Notes under the pieces: generated by a model
The model's database searches: none
What the model saw: the letters and a program-made list of their open reading frames with translations, nothing else
Told to the model about the DNA's origin: nothing
Shown here: positions 1 through 12,107 of the stretch, in pieces
Layout: each line of letters opens with the position of its first letter
Position numbering within the stretch: the stretch's first letter is position 1
Assembly: GCA_936432065.2 (NCBI GenBank)
Contig: OW386287.2
Location: 97,153,591 to 97,217,590 of the forward strand
Length of the DNA: 64,000 nucleotides
Direction of reading: 5' to 3'
From: Rutpela maculata
Taxonomy: Eukaryota; Arthropoda; Insecta; Coleoptera; Cerambycidae
Translations under genes and position numbers: made by a program

Positions 1-995
1 CTAATTTCTAATACTGTTGACTCATAAGCTTAAAATTTTTATTTATTTTTATATGTTTTCCATTTACATATTTATTATTATTTTTTATTGTTATACAAGT
101 TGTTGCCATAAATATAGTAAAATGTATTCACGTTTATTTCCGTTTCCTATTATTTATGCAGAGCAGCGATATATGCCAAATCACGGCAAACTTATATCAA
201 GCTCGCAGATTGCTTTCACTTTCCAGGCTAAACCGCGATCGAGTCGTCACTGTTTAAAACGCAGCCCAGATATTTACAGATTTTTTGCTAAACCGGGATC
301 GCAATCACTGTTTAAAATCACCGCGATTCAAAAATAGCATTCACTGATCACGGAGTGATTGAAAAATCGCGATATCGCTCATCACTAAAAGAGACAATAA
401 CAGAAAAGCCCATAATTAGTTTGACTATAGACCACCAGGTGGCGTACTCCTTATTTTCAGATGCCTATAGCCAATGAGAGCCCGTTTTTTCAAAACATTG
501 CACCAATCAAACGTCATTATTAGTGGTAATTCAAGCTAGATCGGCTTTTGACAGGACCAACATGCAAAATTTATCGCTCTAATTTTTTAGGTCGCTGCAG
601 CGGCAAATATGCGAAAATTTTTTGACGTTTTTTGTCGAGCTTTTAAGTTTTATCTATAAATATCTTCTCTAGCTTATTACTAAGTAATTGTTAACGTACT
701 TACCTTGTAAATTGTAATATTGTATTATGTAGTAGCAAACAAAAACACACCTCAATTCCAAAGCGAATCTTATCTGAAATATATAGGCTGTAACTTTTGC
801 CTATCTGTAACTATGTCAGTTTTCCTAGTGTTCAATCAGGTAACAATTATACACAAAGATTGTACTTAATATAGCTCATAATACAGGAACAAGTCAAGCA
901 CAGCTTTCAATAGCTCGATAACGTAGTTACAAAGGTAAGCAAATCATTTATTATAAATGTCAAGTACACATTCACTCTGGAACAAACTAAAAATG
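1..995. other. A+T-rich flank, no gene recognised
   Basis: No coding region is recognisable. Two copies of a roughly 60-bp unit lie in tandem at about 227-320, each with a core like GCTAAACCG(C/G)GATCG followed by CACTGTTTAAAA. The rest is unstructured A+T-rich DNA. Short open frames here have low-complexity, Phe/Ile/Tyr-rich translations typical of chance frames. Confidence 0.5.
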
Positions 996-1376
996 TATAG
1001 GTCGCGTGCGCTGACGTCACAGATTCTGAGACCTTAGGAAAACAAACAGCTGTCATTAAGTGACATGCCGATTAAACGTGTTGTTTTAAAGTATATTTTG
1101 CCGTTTTTGTGATATTTTAAAACTTAATTTTGGATTATTTAACATCCACAACTATCCTTAATTATTGTGTCTAGGAAATTTTGTTCGTTAATATGGAGAT
1201 AAGTTTATATTTTACGAAATCGTTTCATAATGTAGAGGAAATGTATGGAAAAAGTTGGTGTCATCGAATTAAATCGCTTATATTTTGAGAAATGATGACT
1301 TCAGTACAAATATTAGTGTATTTCATAATATTTCACAAAGGGACATTGTGAACTACTTGGTTTTTGTGAGAAATGC

Positions 1377-1682
1377 ATAGACAAAAGGATGAGTTCAAGG
1401 CATTCAAAAATCTTGAAACTATTTGTGGTTGGGTGAAAGCAGTACTCTCCAAGAAATTTACAGGATAAAAGCTTTTTGCAAAGGTAAGAATTAGTTGTCG
1501 ATGATCAACCTTTTTTTCAATATATGCTTACCTAATTAAATATTGCTTAATGAATAATTGCTAACATACAAATTCATTTTCAGGTTATGTGCTCTTAGCG
1601 GTGCATCTTGAACAAAAGTCATCGACTATTACTGATCCAGATGATCCTTCAGTACTCATTGTGACTGTGTTACTACTCTAGA
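1377..1682 (+). pseudogene. exon-like coding scraps within TIR element
   Basis: One open stretch (1377-1481, starting MHRQKDEFKAFKNLETICGW, with an internal stop) is followed by a GTAAG donor-like site. A CATTTTCAG acceptor-like site then leads into a second open stretch (about 1585-1682, containing SSTITDPDDPSVLIVTV). This resembles the remains of a spliced gene carried by the surrounding element. I do not recognise the protein. It is short and interrupted, so a chance arrangement is possible. Confidence 0.25.
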
Positions 1683-2405
1683 CAAAATTCGTTCACTACC
1701 CAGTTTTTCATTTCAATTTTTTTGCAGTAAACGGTGGCTAAGGTCGAAGGGTTGACTTGTTATGAATTTTATGAAAAATACCACATACATTAAACAATGA
1801 AGGGCTGAAGTAGGTACTATGAACTACTTGAAATATGTAAAAAGGTTTACACAATTTCTTCCAGTGGTTGACCCCTTGCTTATGATATGATATACCTATA
1901 GATTGAACCATACAAACCATTGTAATTTGTGCAAGAACTTTTTCTTATCGTGTCTTGCTAATGTTATTTAATATGTCTAACATATATTTTATTTCATGTA
2001 GGTAGGCCAATAGTTAAATATCCCTTGTATTTTATTAAATACGTATATGCACTTTTTATTGCTTTATTTATCACTCGTATTATTGTTAGCAGTAAATTGA
2101 AATAGTCGACTATGTTGAACTTATATATACATGCATCTTTGCATCTAACTGAAAGTAAAACAAAATATACTTACTAAATATCAAACTTTATTATCCAACA
2201 TTCCATTAGTACTCATAAGGAGAATCAACAAGAAACTTACAGGAGATGTAAAGAAAGATCTATATTGCAATAAAAAATAAATGATTATATTACACACTTA
2301 CACCAATATCTAAGTAGTAAGTAACATTTGTAATTACATAATTCAAAGAACATTTATAGCTACAATTTGACACTTTTAAAGCCCATTCGGTCTTTATTTG
2401 TGTGT

Positions 2406-2845
2406 TCAATGACTGAAAGTGATCTCACTTTCAGTCTTAGCTTCATCCAACACTGGGTTTTTAAACACCACACAATATACTTCAAAAGGACGTTTAGTTT
2501 CCAGATCAATCAATGTGTGTATTTTCCTCTTGAGATGTACCTGATTTAAAACAATTTCTGCTATTGCACTTCGTTCTCCTTCTGCATCAGCTCTAGCCTC
2601 GCTCAACTAAAACTTAAACACAAGAAATGATTATTAAAAATGCTGACAAATCAATATAAAGTATTATTTTTTTTACCATGAATTGTTTATTGTTTCCTTT
2701 AGCAGTAGTTATTATTATCACAAGCACTTTTAGTTTCACATTTGGGTTTTAAGTTGTATCCCATATTAACAGAGAACGCCAAACTGGATGGATCATCGTG
2801 GTCTTGAATTACGGCCGTCTTTCCTATAACATAAATCCACGCCTA
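2406..2845 (-). pseudogene. two exon-like open stretches, unknown protein
   Basis: Read on the minus strand, an acceptor-like TTTTAG precedes an open stretch (about 2843 down to 2678, including YVIGKTAVIQDHDDPSSLAF) that ends at an ATG|GTAAAA donor-like site. A second acceptor near 2607 leads into a 66-residue frame (SEARADAEGERSAIAEIVLN, ending in a stop at 2406). The translation is less biased than neighbouring chance frames and contains a DDPS motif similar to one in the plus-strand scraps at 1585-1682. The family is not recognised. It lies inside the 998-5632 element and is probably the element's own decayed gene. Confidence 0.3.
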
Positions 2846-3203
2846 AAATCAAATTCTTAAATTAATAAGTAACAACTTACCATTAATAAAATGCTTGGAA
2901 TACCCCAGTAAAATAATGCTTGGAATCATTTAATCCTAACCTCTTCTGGCTGTAAATCGACGTTATTTTATAAAAACTGATGTTATCTCGGATTGCGTCA
3001 CTGCCACAACTAATAATACAACAAAAATTTGCCATTTTGTGCGATATAATGTCCATAAAAACTCTAATATTATGAAAACTTTCAATTCTTATGTTGTCAG
3101 TTGCCATTTGACAGCAATGACAGCGGTTTGCAGGGTTGCCAACAGCTCTGATCCATTTTCCCCTCCAAAACTTCGCGATTCCCCACATCCCACAGTTTTA
3201 GAC

Positions 3204-5013
3204 CAAAAAGGATAAGATAGAGTGGAAGGTTCCATATGGCCACAATGTATTTTTCCGTACAAGGTTTTCCTGCGCCACCTGGGCGAGTCCTAGGCAGCAT
3301 GAAATCCCCCACTACCACATATAGCGGGAAACTGAAACTCAAGGTCCTCAATCCATGCACCCTGCCCTCAATTTTTAGCGGTAAATTTAAATTCGGAAGT
3401 ACTGAGCCGGCGCCCTCTGCAGGTCAGATGCGTAACTAAATCCCTCACTGCCCACTACCGCCATTACCGGGAAATTTAAACTCTCGAGGCACCGCACTCG
3501 TGCCATTGGATTTCTTAAAAATTAAGGAAAAAAGAAGCGATAAACGTGAAAAAAATTACTTTATTTTAAGAAATAGCCACTGCACCCTTAACAAAACAAT
3601 TACTAGTAATAAGTGAATGTAAATAGTATAAATAATTTATAACATATTCTACAAATGACACTGTATAATAACTTATAACTAGAAATTTGTATAACACTGA
3701 TCAATAGTTATGCTAGTGTTGTATTGAACAGAAAATAAAAATTCTAGCCGTAATGAATTCAACGTGTGCAATTGAAAAAAATTAATCCTACAAAATTAAT
3801 AAATAAAACGGACACAAAACTGACAGAAAAAATAACAAATAATATAAACATGTCAGCTCCAATAAAAAAAAAATCGTATATCGTATACTAAAAATAAATT
3901 AACGGGTAAAACAAAAATCACTAATTGGTGGTAGCTCAAAATACAACCATTACAAATTATCGAAAAATATTATTTTGTGTACTAATTCAGCAGATAACTT
4001 TCAATGAAACCATTCATTCTTTCCATATACTATCGATCCAAGTCTGATCATACCAGTATATCAACAAAAAATGACTCTTACGAGACATCTTATCAACTGC
4101 TTTCATCTAACAATATCAATATCAAAAACAAGAAAATTATATTCTTTCTATATACTGATGATCAAGGTCTGATCATGCAGTGGCGGCTGGTGATATTTCA
4201 ATTTTTTGTTTCTCGTCTGTGGCGCGTGGGACCCATACGAAATATGGGAAATAACATCTCAAGCTGAACTTGGTTTGAACTTAGTCGGTACAACTCGCCC
4301 TAAGTGCTAGCAATTTGCAAGATTTGTATGCTAAGTACATGATACAGAACTTCGTAAGGCGGAGGGTACCAAGCTGGTAGCATATTTTCATAACAATTTC
4401 AAATCAAACTGGCATCTGGGATCTTACTCACATTTCGGGTTCCTTAGGGACCATAAAAAACCCATGCCCTTTATCTTTATCGTTTTTTCTACGATAGTTT
4501 GGAAAATTGCAGGCCACAACCATTATATACTTTATAACTATAATCAAAACTATAATTTTTTTACACATATAATACTCATTTGCTTTTTCTACGTGACATT
4601 TTATTATGATCACCATTACCATTGCATGATTGTAAGGTTAGGTGCGTTTTTTTGTCCACGACCGGTAGAGTTAGAATTACCAGAATGACATTTACCAATA
4701 AAACGACAAAACTGAAATTCCTAGATGGGAGGCGACAAATTTCTTAGGATTCTTAAATAACGAATAATGGCATCGACATTCATGTGTATGGAATCAGAAT
4801 GGCGAGCAAAAAACGACAAGATTTGATATTCCGGTGTCAGAATTGTAGAAAAAAAACGCACCTGTTGATTATAGACCAACAGCAATAGCAAGGTCAATAG
4901 TATAGACGACAATCTCTTTCATTGATGTCGATGCCTATAAATATGTTGTTGCTGCCTAAAACTCGACAGATGGCATGTGTACGCGAGCCTTCCACTCTAT
5001 CTTATCCTTTTTG
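3204..5013. mobile_element. nested 1.8-kb TIR element with 8-bp target duplication
   Basis: The termini are a perfect 26-bp inverted repeat (3204-3229 and 4988-5013) beginning CAAAAAGGATAAGATAGAG. Immediately outside on each side is the identical octamer TTTTAGAC (3196-3203 and 5014-5021). An 8-bp duplication is the usual footprint of hAT or P superfamily transposases. No transposase frame is seen inside, so this is a non-autonomous copy. Perfect TIRs and an exact duplication argue for relatively recent insertion into the older 998-5632 element. Confidence 0.9.
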
Positions 5014-5106
5014 TTTTAGACTAGAACAGTTATAGATCTTTGTTTATCCTTAAGAATAAAAAAAGATACGATAAATTTTCTATGACATAACATAAATACC
5101 ATAGTA

Positions 5107-5262
5107 GGGAGTTATCGCGGAAGATAACGTATGTACGTTAAACGTTATCTTTGACATCTACGCTTGCGCATGTTTGTTTTTGTACGTGAAAACCAATATG
5201 CGCTTGCTTAGATGTCAAAAATAACGTTTAACGCAAATACGTTATCTTTTGCGATAACTCCC
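5107..5262. mobile_element. 156-bp MITE with long TIRs
   Basis: The two ends are inverted copies of about 50 bp beginning GGGAGTTATCGC and including an ATAACGT/ACGTTAT motif. TA dinucleotides (5105-5106, 5263-5264) flank it. The length, near-palindromic structure and lack of coding potential fit a miniature inverted-repeat transposable element. Confidence 0.8.
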
Positions 5263-5469
5263 TAATACCAATACCAAATACCGTACCCGTGAGCTGCCAA
5301 GGTCAAGTCAAGACGGAATGCGAACCAGCAATCGCGCGTTTGCCAAATCAATACCAACTCTTTGGGCAAGGATAAGTTTATGAATGAAAAAATCACGTCT
5401 CACGTGTCTCGTGAAGACGGAAAAAATATAAAATATGATATGTGTTGCTTTTTCTGTCTACGTAGTTAA

Positions 5470-5580
5470 GTGTAACCAAATTCCCCACAATTCCCCAGAG
5501 TGATTCATTCCCCACAAATTCCCCACAGTTGTTAAAATTCCCCACATTTTGGGGAATTCCCCACACATTGGCAACCCTGG
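5470..5580. repeat. clustered ATTCCCCACA micro-repeat
   Basis: The motif ATTCCCCACA or a close variant occurs about seven times in roughly 100 bases, just inside the right end of the 998-5632 element. A single related run (GATTCCCCACATCCCACAG) occurs at about 3178-3195. It may be a subterminal protein-binding array or simple-sequence expansion. Confidence 0.6.
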
Positions 5581-5639
5581 CGGTTTGTTTTCCTAAGGTC
5601 TCAGCTCTGTGACGTCACGCGCACACGACCTATAGTACT

Positions 5640-6291
5640 TACATATGATAATCTACCAAAAAGTAACTCGTTGAATCAAAGCTGTGCATCAAACATTATA
5701 ATTTGTTGTATTTAAAATTCTCTTTGCTTAACAAAGCAAACCTCAACATAATTCATAAATTTCGTAAGTTAAAAGTAAGGATTAAATACGTAAATATGAG
5801 TCGATGAACATTTATTTATTATGGAATATAACTTGTAGCGCTAGATGGCGCTCTTTAGGTCAATCTCGGAACCATGGGTGTACATTTTATTTGGGCGAGA
5901 CATCGGTACTAAAGTAGTGCTCTCTCTATCGTTCCTCGTCGTATTGCACCTCAGAAACGTCTGAAAGGTGTTAAGCCAGTCTATATATTATAATATCTAA
6001 GGTTTCAACTCGTTTTATTTACTAGTTGCCATGGAAACGTCACTAGATTATTTTAAAATATAGCGAATCTCCGTTGTTTCTACTGCGTTTGTTTCAGATT
6101 TGCTGTTTTGACAATATGAGTCGGTTTGGAAATATTTCTGTATATCAAATTAGTGATGAAATTGAAAATAAAGGTCAGTAAACTCCAAAAAGTGACAAGA
6201 AAACGTCTGAAGGCAGTTAATGAGAAAACATAATATTGAAGATGTACTTAATGAATTATTTATTCGTGAAATGGGTATTCTCCTCAAATAC
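5640..6291. other. no gene recognised
   Basis: Non-coding sequence between two mobile elements. No open frame of credible composition, tandem repeat or inverted repeat was found here. Confidence 0.4.
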
Positions 6292-6508
6292 CACTCGTGC
6301 TTTAAATTTTATCTAAAATTTTTTTCTCAAGCTAAGTCGCCCCTAGTTAATATAACTCGTGCAAATTGGCAGTTTATTATCAAAGATTAAATCCCTCCCG
6401 CTAAAGCGGTCGGGATTTAATCAGATAATAAACTGCCAATTTGCACTCTTTATATTACCAGGCCACACGCTTTCGAAAAAATTTTCGATAAAATTTTAAG
6501 CACTAGTG
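6292..6508. mobile_element. palindromic MITE
   Basis: Inverted ends of about 40 bp (CACTCGTGCTTTAAATTTTA and, from the other end, CACTAGTGCTTAAAATTTTA) surround an inner hairpin around 6359-6444 whose arms contain AAATTGGCAGTTTATTATC. The whole interval folds back on itself. Confidence 0.7.
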
Positions 6509-6546
6509 ATATTATATACGATTATATACCCCGAGAGCTCTGAATT

Positions 6547-6733
6547 TTATCGGATAAACTGCGGGTAGCTTTTTTTTGTAAAATTTTGCTTAAAAAATAT
6601 TCGAGACTTAATAATTTACTTTAAATATCGATACCGAAGGTCGAGGGCTTTTTGTGTAAATTATTAAGTTGAGAATATTTGTTTAAAAGCAAAATTTTAC
6701 AAAAAATATAGCTACCCGCAGTTTGTGTGATAA
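6547..6733. mobile_element. palindromic MITE
   Basis: Inverted ends containing AAACTGCGGGTAGC and an adjacent TTTTGTAAAATTTTGCTT block give an imperfect foldback of about 185 bp. It lies 40 bp from the preceding palindromic element but is unrelated in sequence. Confidence 0.65.
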
Positions 6734-7217
6734 GATTTAGATAAGAGCATCAAGATTATTTCCCAAATGAACAAATTCCTTACGTATCATCGCCGCCACC
6801 AGCATTAGAAATGCTCACTTTCTAACCTTATCTATAGTGGCGCATTTCCAACAGCGGTGAGTTTAAGCTGACGCCGATTGTCTTCTTTCTTTGTTAATTT
6901 TAACAAATTCTGTCTTCCTAAAACGATTCATTTTTGATTTGAAAAACATACTTCCTTATTAATTAATTGACGGCGACGCATTCTATAAACGACTTTTGCT
7001 TCATATCCATGGAAACGGACAGGATAGATGCTTATCTGACTTTTGTTACACGATCGTGGTTGTAAATCTGACAGTTTGTGATAGTTTTATATTAAAAATG
7101 AAATTGCATAAATACGCCGTTGGTATGTACACTTCTGTACAATACAATCCAGTACACCTATTTTTCGCTATATTAAATCATTCTTTATTTATTTGTCAGT
7201 GTCAGTGTCATATTTTC

Positions 7218-7702
7218 GAAATGCCGAAATTAACTGAACATGAAAAAATTCTAATTCTTTCTAAAATTGAAGAGGGACGGTTTATCAGAGCAGTTGCTAA
7301 CCATTATCACTTAAATAAAAGTACCGTTATGAGTGTGAAAAAAAAAGGTGGGAGGAGGAAGGTATCATAAAGATAAAAGACGGTTCAGGCCGACCGAGAA
7401 GTTCAAATCTCGTTCAAGATGAAGCGCTCCTTGGCTATTTGAGAGAAAATCCGTTTCAAACAGCAGTAGACGCTATGTCCATGACAAATTTTCCAGCATC
7501 GAGGTCAACAGCTAGCCGAAGGATAGCAAAATCGAAATTAAATAACTGTGTAAGTGCCGATGAAAAAGTTTTTCAGTCTTATAATGACGGAAATATTCGG
7601 GTGTACCGTACTGCAAATACCAGGTTTCATGAAAGCTACGTGTCTCCGCGCAACAGGTCCGGGCACTTTTCTGTTAATGTTTGGGATGTGGAATGTGGAT
7701 GA
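7218..7702 (+). pseudogene. Tc1/mariner-like transposase fragment
   Basis: An N-terminal helix-turn-helix-like segment (MPKLTEHEKILILSKIEEGR) is followed, after a frameshift near 7350-7385, by a linker with GRPRSSNLVQDEALLGYLRE and ASRSTASRRI. A DDE-domain piece follows (SADEKVFQSYNDG, then RNRSGHFSVNVW). In this superfamily the DEK(V/T)F motif carries the first catalytic Asp, and the following block precedes the second. Part of the region between HTH and catalytic core is missing. The frame ends where a copy of repeat family R1 begins, so the catalytic C-terminus was lost. The protein would be nuclear DNA transposase; this copy cannot function. Confidence 0.7.
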
Positions 7703-8537
7703 AGTAAAAAAATATTTTGAGGGTTTCTGGTTCTTGTGCACACACTAAATCACATTTTTTTTTCATCTCCTTTAATAATGTGGTGGGGGGTGGTAAAATT
7801 TTTTTTAAACCTTAGCTTCTCTTGTATATACTAAATACCAATTTTATGGACTCTTACCTGCTTGATTTACCCCAAATTTACCCCAAATTTACCCCAATTT
7901 ACCGCCCAACCTTTCGACGGAACAAGATGAAAATATCATCTAGTTCCAGATCTCGTTAAAGTACATATGTGTACCAAATTTCAAGTCAATATCTTAAATA
8001 GTTCCAGAGTAAACGTGCGCACAAAAAAGTTACAGTTACAGTTTTTTTTTTCGCTCAAACTTAAAATCTCGACGTTTCATAACATTCTAAACCTATTTGA
8101 ACAATAAAATTTTTTACCTACGATCACTACTGTAAATAGTAAAAAACACACTAGCTGCCATCTATGTAAGTTGAATTTTACATATTGTAAACAAAACGCT
8201 CTGTAAACAAATCGCACGGTAAACAAAACGCACGGGACACGCAATGATAGGTGGCTTATATCGCTGACGCGGGGTTTAAAAAAGAAATGCGCCTACTTAA
8301 TTTTCAAACGCTGTCAAAACTGACATAATATTTTTTGAATAATATTGTTGACTAGTAAACCAAATCCAGATTTTACTAAATAACTAAAAAAATATGATCG
8401 TAGGTAAAGTATAGTACATAATTCGAGTTGTAAGGCAATTACGCACTCATGGAAATATGCTTCTTACATCACTCATTACGTAATATACTATTAAAAAATT
8501 TTTTGTCGTTACTATACTTCCACTGGATGTGGAAGTA
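7690..8537 (+). mobile_element. R1 repeat family, truncated copy a
   Basis: Aligns by eye with the copy at 53281-53967. Shared tracts are GGATGAAGTAAAAA, TTGGTTCTTGTGCACACA, a run of TTTACCCCAAA units, GTGTACCAAATTTCAAGTC, and a right end TTCCACTGGATGTGGAAGTA that can form a short hairpin. The left end is missing and abuts the mariner relic. It is interrupted at 8113 by a MITE, plus about 80 bp of further unmatched sequence up to about 8490. It is non-coding. Confidence 0.75.
8113..8408. mobile_element. 296-bp MITE nested in R1 copy
   Basis: Perfect 14-bp inverted ends, TTTACCTACGATCA at 8113-8126 and its complement at 8395-8408. The other R1 copies lack this sequence at the corresponding position, so they act as empty sites. 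No open frame. Confidence 0.75.
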
Positions 8538-8539
8538 AA

Positions 8540-9387
8540 ATAGGGCACCTGGTTTCAAATCTCTCATTCTCCAATTTTTACAAAAATGAGCTATTGGTGC
8601 CATCTTCTAGACAAAGCTGAAAGCTATAAAGCGGTGACATACAATAGTTACAGAAGTCGCATTCTCACATATAAATTTAAAACTAAAGTTCGATGTTATC
8701 TGCTCACATTATCCATCGTCCACTAATAGATTGTTTTTGGATTGCGTTATGGAACCTCGTATTTAATATTATTTTTGCAAGTTTGTTTGAAATAAACATG
8801 ATTTTACAATAATAATAGACTTTTTGTTATTGAAAACAGTATATTTGAAAACTTCTGAAGACAGAGATGAGCAGATAGCTGTTAAAATCAAATATCAAAA
8901 ATTTCATTCATCCAATTGTTTTGGCATTATTTATTAAACCATAATTGGCCCCCACCCTGCATTACTTTTTCAAGCGACATTCTAAAATTTAATGTTAATG
9001 CCTTCATCAGAATTTACATTCTCCAAATCAAATCGTTGCGAAACTCACATTTTCCAAATGTACAAAGCAAAACTCACATTCTCTGACTATAATCTGAATT
9101 TTCTTGGATTTGAATAGTTTGAAGTAATTTTGGTATACAGTAATCAAAATCTACTTTTATTCTTGAATTTTTATGTTAGTCTTAAAATCAACAATTTATT
9201 AAATTTATAATCAAAGTTTTTCATAATTTCCCAAAAATAGGTTATAGTGGAGAATGTTTGAAGCTGGGCGCCTCAAATATGAGTAATAGAAGCGCACGGC
9301 CGTGATCTATCGTTTATGGTGGAGGTTGAGTGAGATTGTGCCATCATAGTCGTTAATTTTTTTATTTCTTATTTTCCCGTCTTAACT
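8540..9387. other. no gene recognised
   Basis: A+T-rich sequence with several scattered AACTCACATTCTC-like stretches (for example near 9045-9082) but no coding frame, TIR pair or tandem array that I can support. Confidence 0.4.
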
Positions 9388-9576
9388 TACCGTAAAACGC
9401 GACGAAATTGATAGTTTTCAAAGTATTTCTTTCGATAAAAAAGATTCTTAACATTTTTTAAATATTTTAAAAATAAGAAACCATGTGAGTATATAATAGG
9501 AATCATTTGATATCTATACAGACAGAAAATACCAAAAAATTACGATGAAAAAAAATTAAAATGGCCTGATCAAACT

Positions 9577-9735
9577 CATACTCCTCATGGGGCGACTTTG
9601 ATACCCTATGTGATATTGTGCTAAACTATAGGTCTTCCAATGTAATAAATCAATCTCACCCAGATTTTTATTTACATCATATTGTATCGGGTGGGGCGAG
9701 ATTGCTAGGTGGGGTAAGATTGATAAGAGGATAAT
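9577..9735. promoter_or_regulatory. left subterminal motif cluster of pogo-like element
   Basis: Variants of GGGGYGAGATTGAT occur at about 9589 (GGGGCGACTTTGAT), 9646 (inverted, AATCAATCTCACCC), 9691 (GTGGGGCGAGATTG) and 9710 (TGGGGTAAGATTGAT). The same motif forms the inner part of the TIRs. They are plausible binding sites for the element's pipsqueak-type HTH transposase; binding is inferred. Confidence 0.45.
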
Positions 9736-9804
9736 AATAATACAATATTTTAGAACACTAAAACAGTATAAAAATACTTATTCTAAATATAATAAAACAG
9801 CTTT

Positions 9805-11587
9805 TTATAGTTCTTTAACATCAACTTTAGCTGAGAACTCATATTCTTTTTCATCAAGTTCGGTAGAGGTTGGCAAAATAGCTATAATATCAGAATTAGT
9901 TCCTGTACTTAAATCACTCTTTACTAATTTAAATTTAGTCTTTTCTAAATTACTGGACTTGTACCCAACTACGTTGAATTCGTTAACTGAGAACTGTGTT
10001 AAGATCTTACAAACGTACTTAAAAATTGTACATCTTCGCCCAGATGCAAATTTGACAAGTACAAATGTTTCTGGTCTTAACAAATTTTCACTGAGTGTTA
10101 TATATTCCACTTCATCTTCTAAACCTTCGTCTCCATCATCCTCTTCCTCTACCATAACAATTTCCTCTTCCTGTTCGCTATCTTCTTCTCCGCAACTATT
10201 CCTCGTTCCTATGCTTTTTCTCGGTGTAACATTCAATCTTCGCTTTTTACGTCTAACTTTTTCTACATTATTGCTTCCGAACCTTTTTTCCCGCAATAAC
10301 TCACTTAATGAATTATTAATTTCCAGTTCTGGGTTATGACTGAAAGGAATTTTATTCAAAACCTTATGGGGGTTTATGGGACATATTCCAGTTGCGTAAA
10401 AACCATTTATTATATTTCGTTTCACACCAGTTTCTTGAGCTCCAGGTTTATCTTTTCTTTGAGCTTGTACATTGTCCATTTTCTCTATTGCTGATTTTAG
10501 TAAGGACGGAAAAACTTCTTTTGGAATTCCAGGGAGATTATTTCTGAGTTTGTAGGTTGTCAAAATATTTCGCCATGCAACTTTGAATGGTTTAAAAAAT
10601 GCTACATCTAGAGGTTGACATATGTGAGTAGAATGGGGCACCAGACAGACAAATGATATATTGTTTCCTTCACACTTGGCCAGAACCTGTTCGTTGAAAT
10701 GAGAGGCTAGGTTGTCGCCGATAAGTACTTTTCTACCTTCCAATCGCTTGGCGTGAGGAAGAAATGATGAGCAAAACCAATCCTCAAACGTCACAGCGTC
10801 CATCCAGCCATGTGAAGTTCTATTAAATCGACAACCCTGTGAACAACATGACTTGGTGCAACAAGGATACCCAGTAATTCCGCCTTCTTTCCATGTATTA
10901 TAGAGATATTCGCTTTTGTAGATTACGTATGGTGGTAGCAGTGTTCCATCGGCAGATCCACAGATCATTATTGTTGTACAGCTCTTGGAATGATTGATGA
11001 TATTTTCAGGATACTTGACACCTCTCCTATAAACAAGCCTCCTACTTCCGGGGTTGTCACCAACATTAGTCTCGTCATAATTAAAAATGTTGTTTAGAGC
11101 AACATTGTTTAAAGTTTCCTTCAAATTGCCAAAATATGTTGTTAGAGTTTCTCTAGAAACTTTTGCTCGGGCTTTTTTTATATTTCCAGAAACACGCTGT
11201 GAGGGCTGATCTTTGTGACAATCCAATAAACTTAAAGCCCAATCCTTTCCAGGTTCATTATTTTGGAATTTCTACCCTTCAAATCAAGATATTTCTTAGC
11301 AAGCATTCTAATCTCTAAGAGATCAAGAGGGAATCCCCAATCTGCGCCCTTTAAAGCTGAGTTAAGAAAAGCTTTTTCTTCCAGGTCTGTGAAAACTGAC
11401 CACCGGTTCTTCTAACGTGTTTTCCATGGAATTTATTGTATAAAGTCCCATACGGAATTTTATACCGCTGTGAGGCCACATTAATAGAAAATTTATCGTC
11501 TGCTATTTTTTGAATAGCCTCGTTTAATTGAGTATCCGTATAATCTCTATAGGCTCTTGTCCCTGGTATACGTTGATACTTTCGCAC
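9805..11587 (-). pseudogene. pogo/Tigger transposase (pipsqueak HTH plus DDD catalytic domain), frameshifted
   Basis: Starts at the Met at 11587 with a pipsqueak-type helix-turn-helix (DTQLNEAIQKIADDKFSIN, then PYGTLYNKFHG). A one-base frameshift near 11385-11395 and a second at a short A run near 11255 break the frame before the 473-codon catalytic part (11226-9805). Within that part the DDE superfamily triad is visible: D51 in NIFNYDETN, D171 in IGDNLASH and D207 in ICQPLDVAF. The last two are 35 residues apart, normal for pogo. A Cys-rich insertion (CCTKSCCSQGC) precedes the second Asp, and the C-terminus carries an acidic run (EEDSEQEEEIVMVEEEDDGD) after a basic patch. All catalytic Asp are kept, so decay looks recent. 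The enzyme would bind the TIRs in the nucleus and catalyse cut-and-paste transposition. No RNase-type or host-gene alternative fits better. Confidence 0.9.
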
Positions 11588-11659
11588 AGTCTAAAGAAAA
11601 ATTATGTAGGTACTAGCAAGTAGGTAGTATTCATACTGAGACAAAATGCTTAATTTCTA

Positions 11660-12107
11660 ACTGAACGGAGCGATTTGGTGGGGTGAGATTGATATATATC
11701 AATCACACCCCACCTTCCATATCAAACTCGCCCTGCGAGAGGTATTCATGATTTGGGAATAAAGGAACAACTTTAACCTCAAGTTTTTAACAACATTACA
11801 TGAAGAAATAGTGACTTTATTATGAATAAAACTCAAAATTCATATAATAACAATGCTTACCTTGGGACGTTTAAAGTTACATAGATTCAAGTTTTGCTTT
11901 AAGAAGTTAATTTTCACAAAAGTGGCCTAAACACAATGAATTTTTAAGAATCTAGCACATGCACTCACATTCGTGGATTTGACTATGTGGCAGCGGTTAA
12001 CTTAGGCGGCAAGTTTGAAAAATTAGTGGGGGGGAGCGAAAATGTGCCTACAGCATGCCAATGAAGTTAGTATCAATCTCGCCTTCAGAAATCAATGTCG
12101 CCCCACT
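11660..12107. promoter_or_regulatory. right subterminal motif cluster of pogo-like element
   Basis: The GGGGYGAGATTGAT-like motif recurs at about 11679 (GGTGGGGTGAGATTGAT), directly followed by an inverted copy (ATCAATCACACCCCACC). Further copies are at 11723 (inverted, ATATCAAACTCGCCC), 12072 (inverted, ATCAATCTCGCC) and 12091 (inverted, ATCAATGTCGCCCCAC, in the TIR). The inverted pair at 11679-11714 is a near-perfect palindrome immediately upstream of the transposase start, so it could also be an operator-like site. Confidence 0.45.

Larger units (their letters stand above)
998..5632. mobile_element. 4.6-kb TIR DNA transposon, TA-flanked, with nested insertions
   Basis: The ends are inverted repeats of about 50 bp with few mismatches (996-1048 and 5583-5634). 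Both begin TATAGGTCG, contain TGACGTCA and end AGGAAAACAAAC. Terminal TA on both sides may be the target duplication. The interior holds splice-site-bounded coding scraps on both strands, a nested 1.8-kb element at 3204-5013 and a MITE at 5107-5262. The superfamily cannot be assigned from the termini alone, and I recognise no transposase. The inverted ends are directly visible; calling the whole interval one element is inference. Confidence 0.7.
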
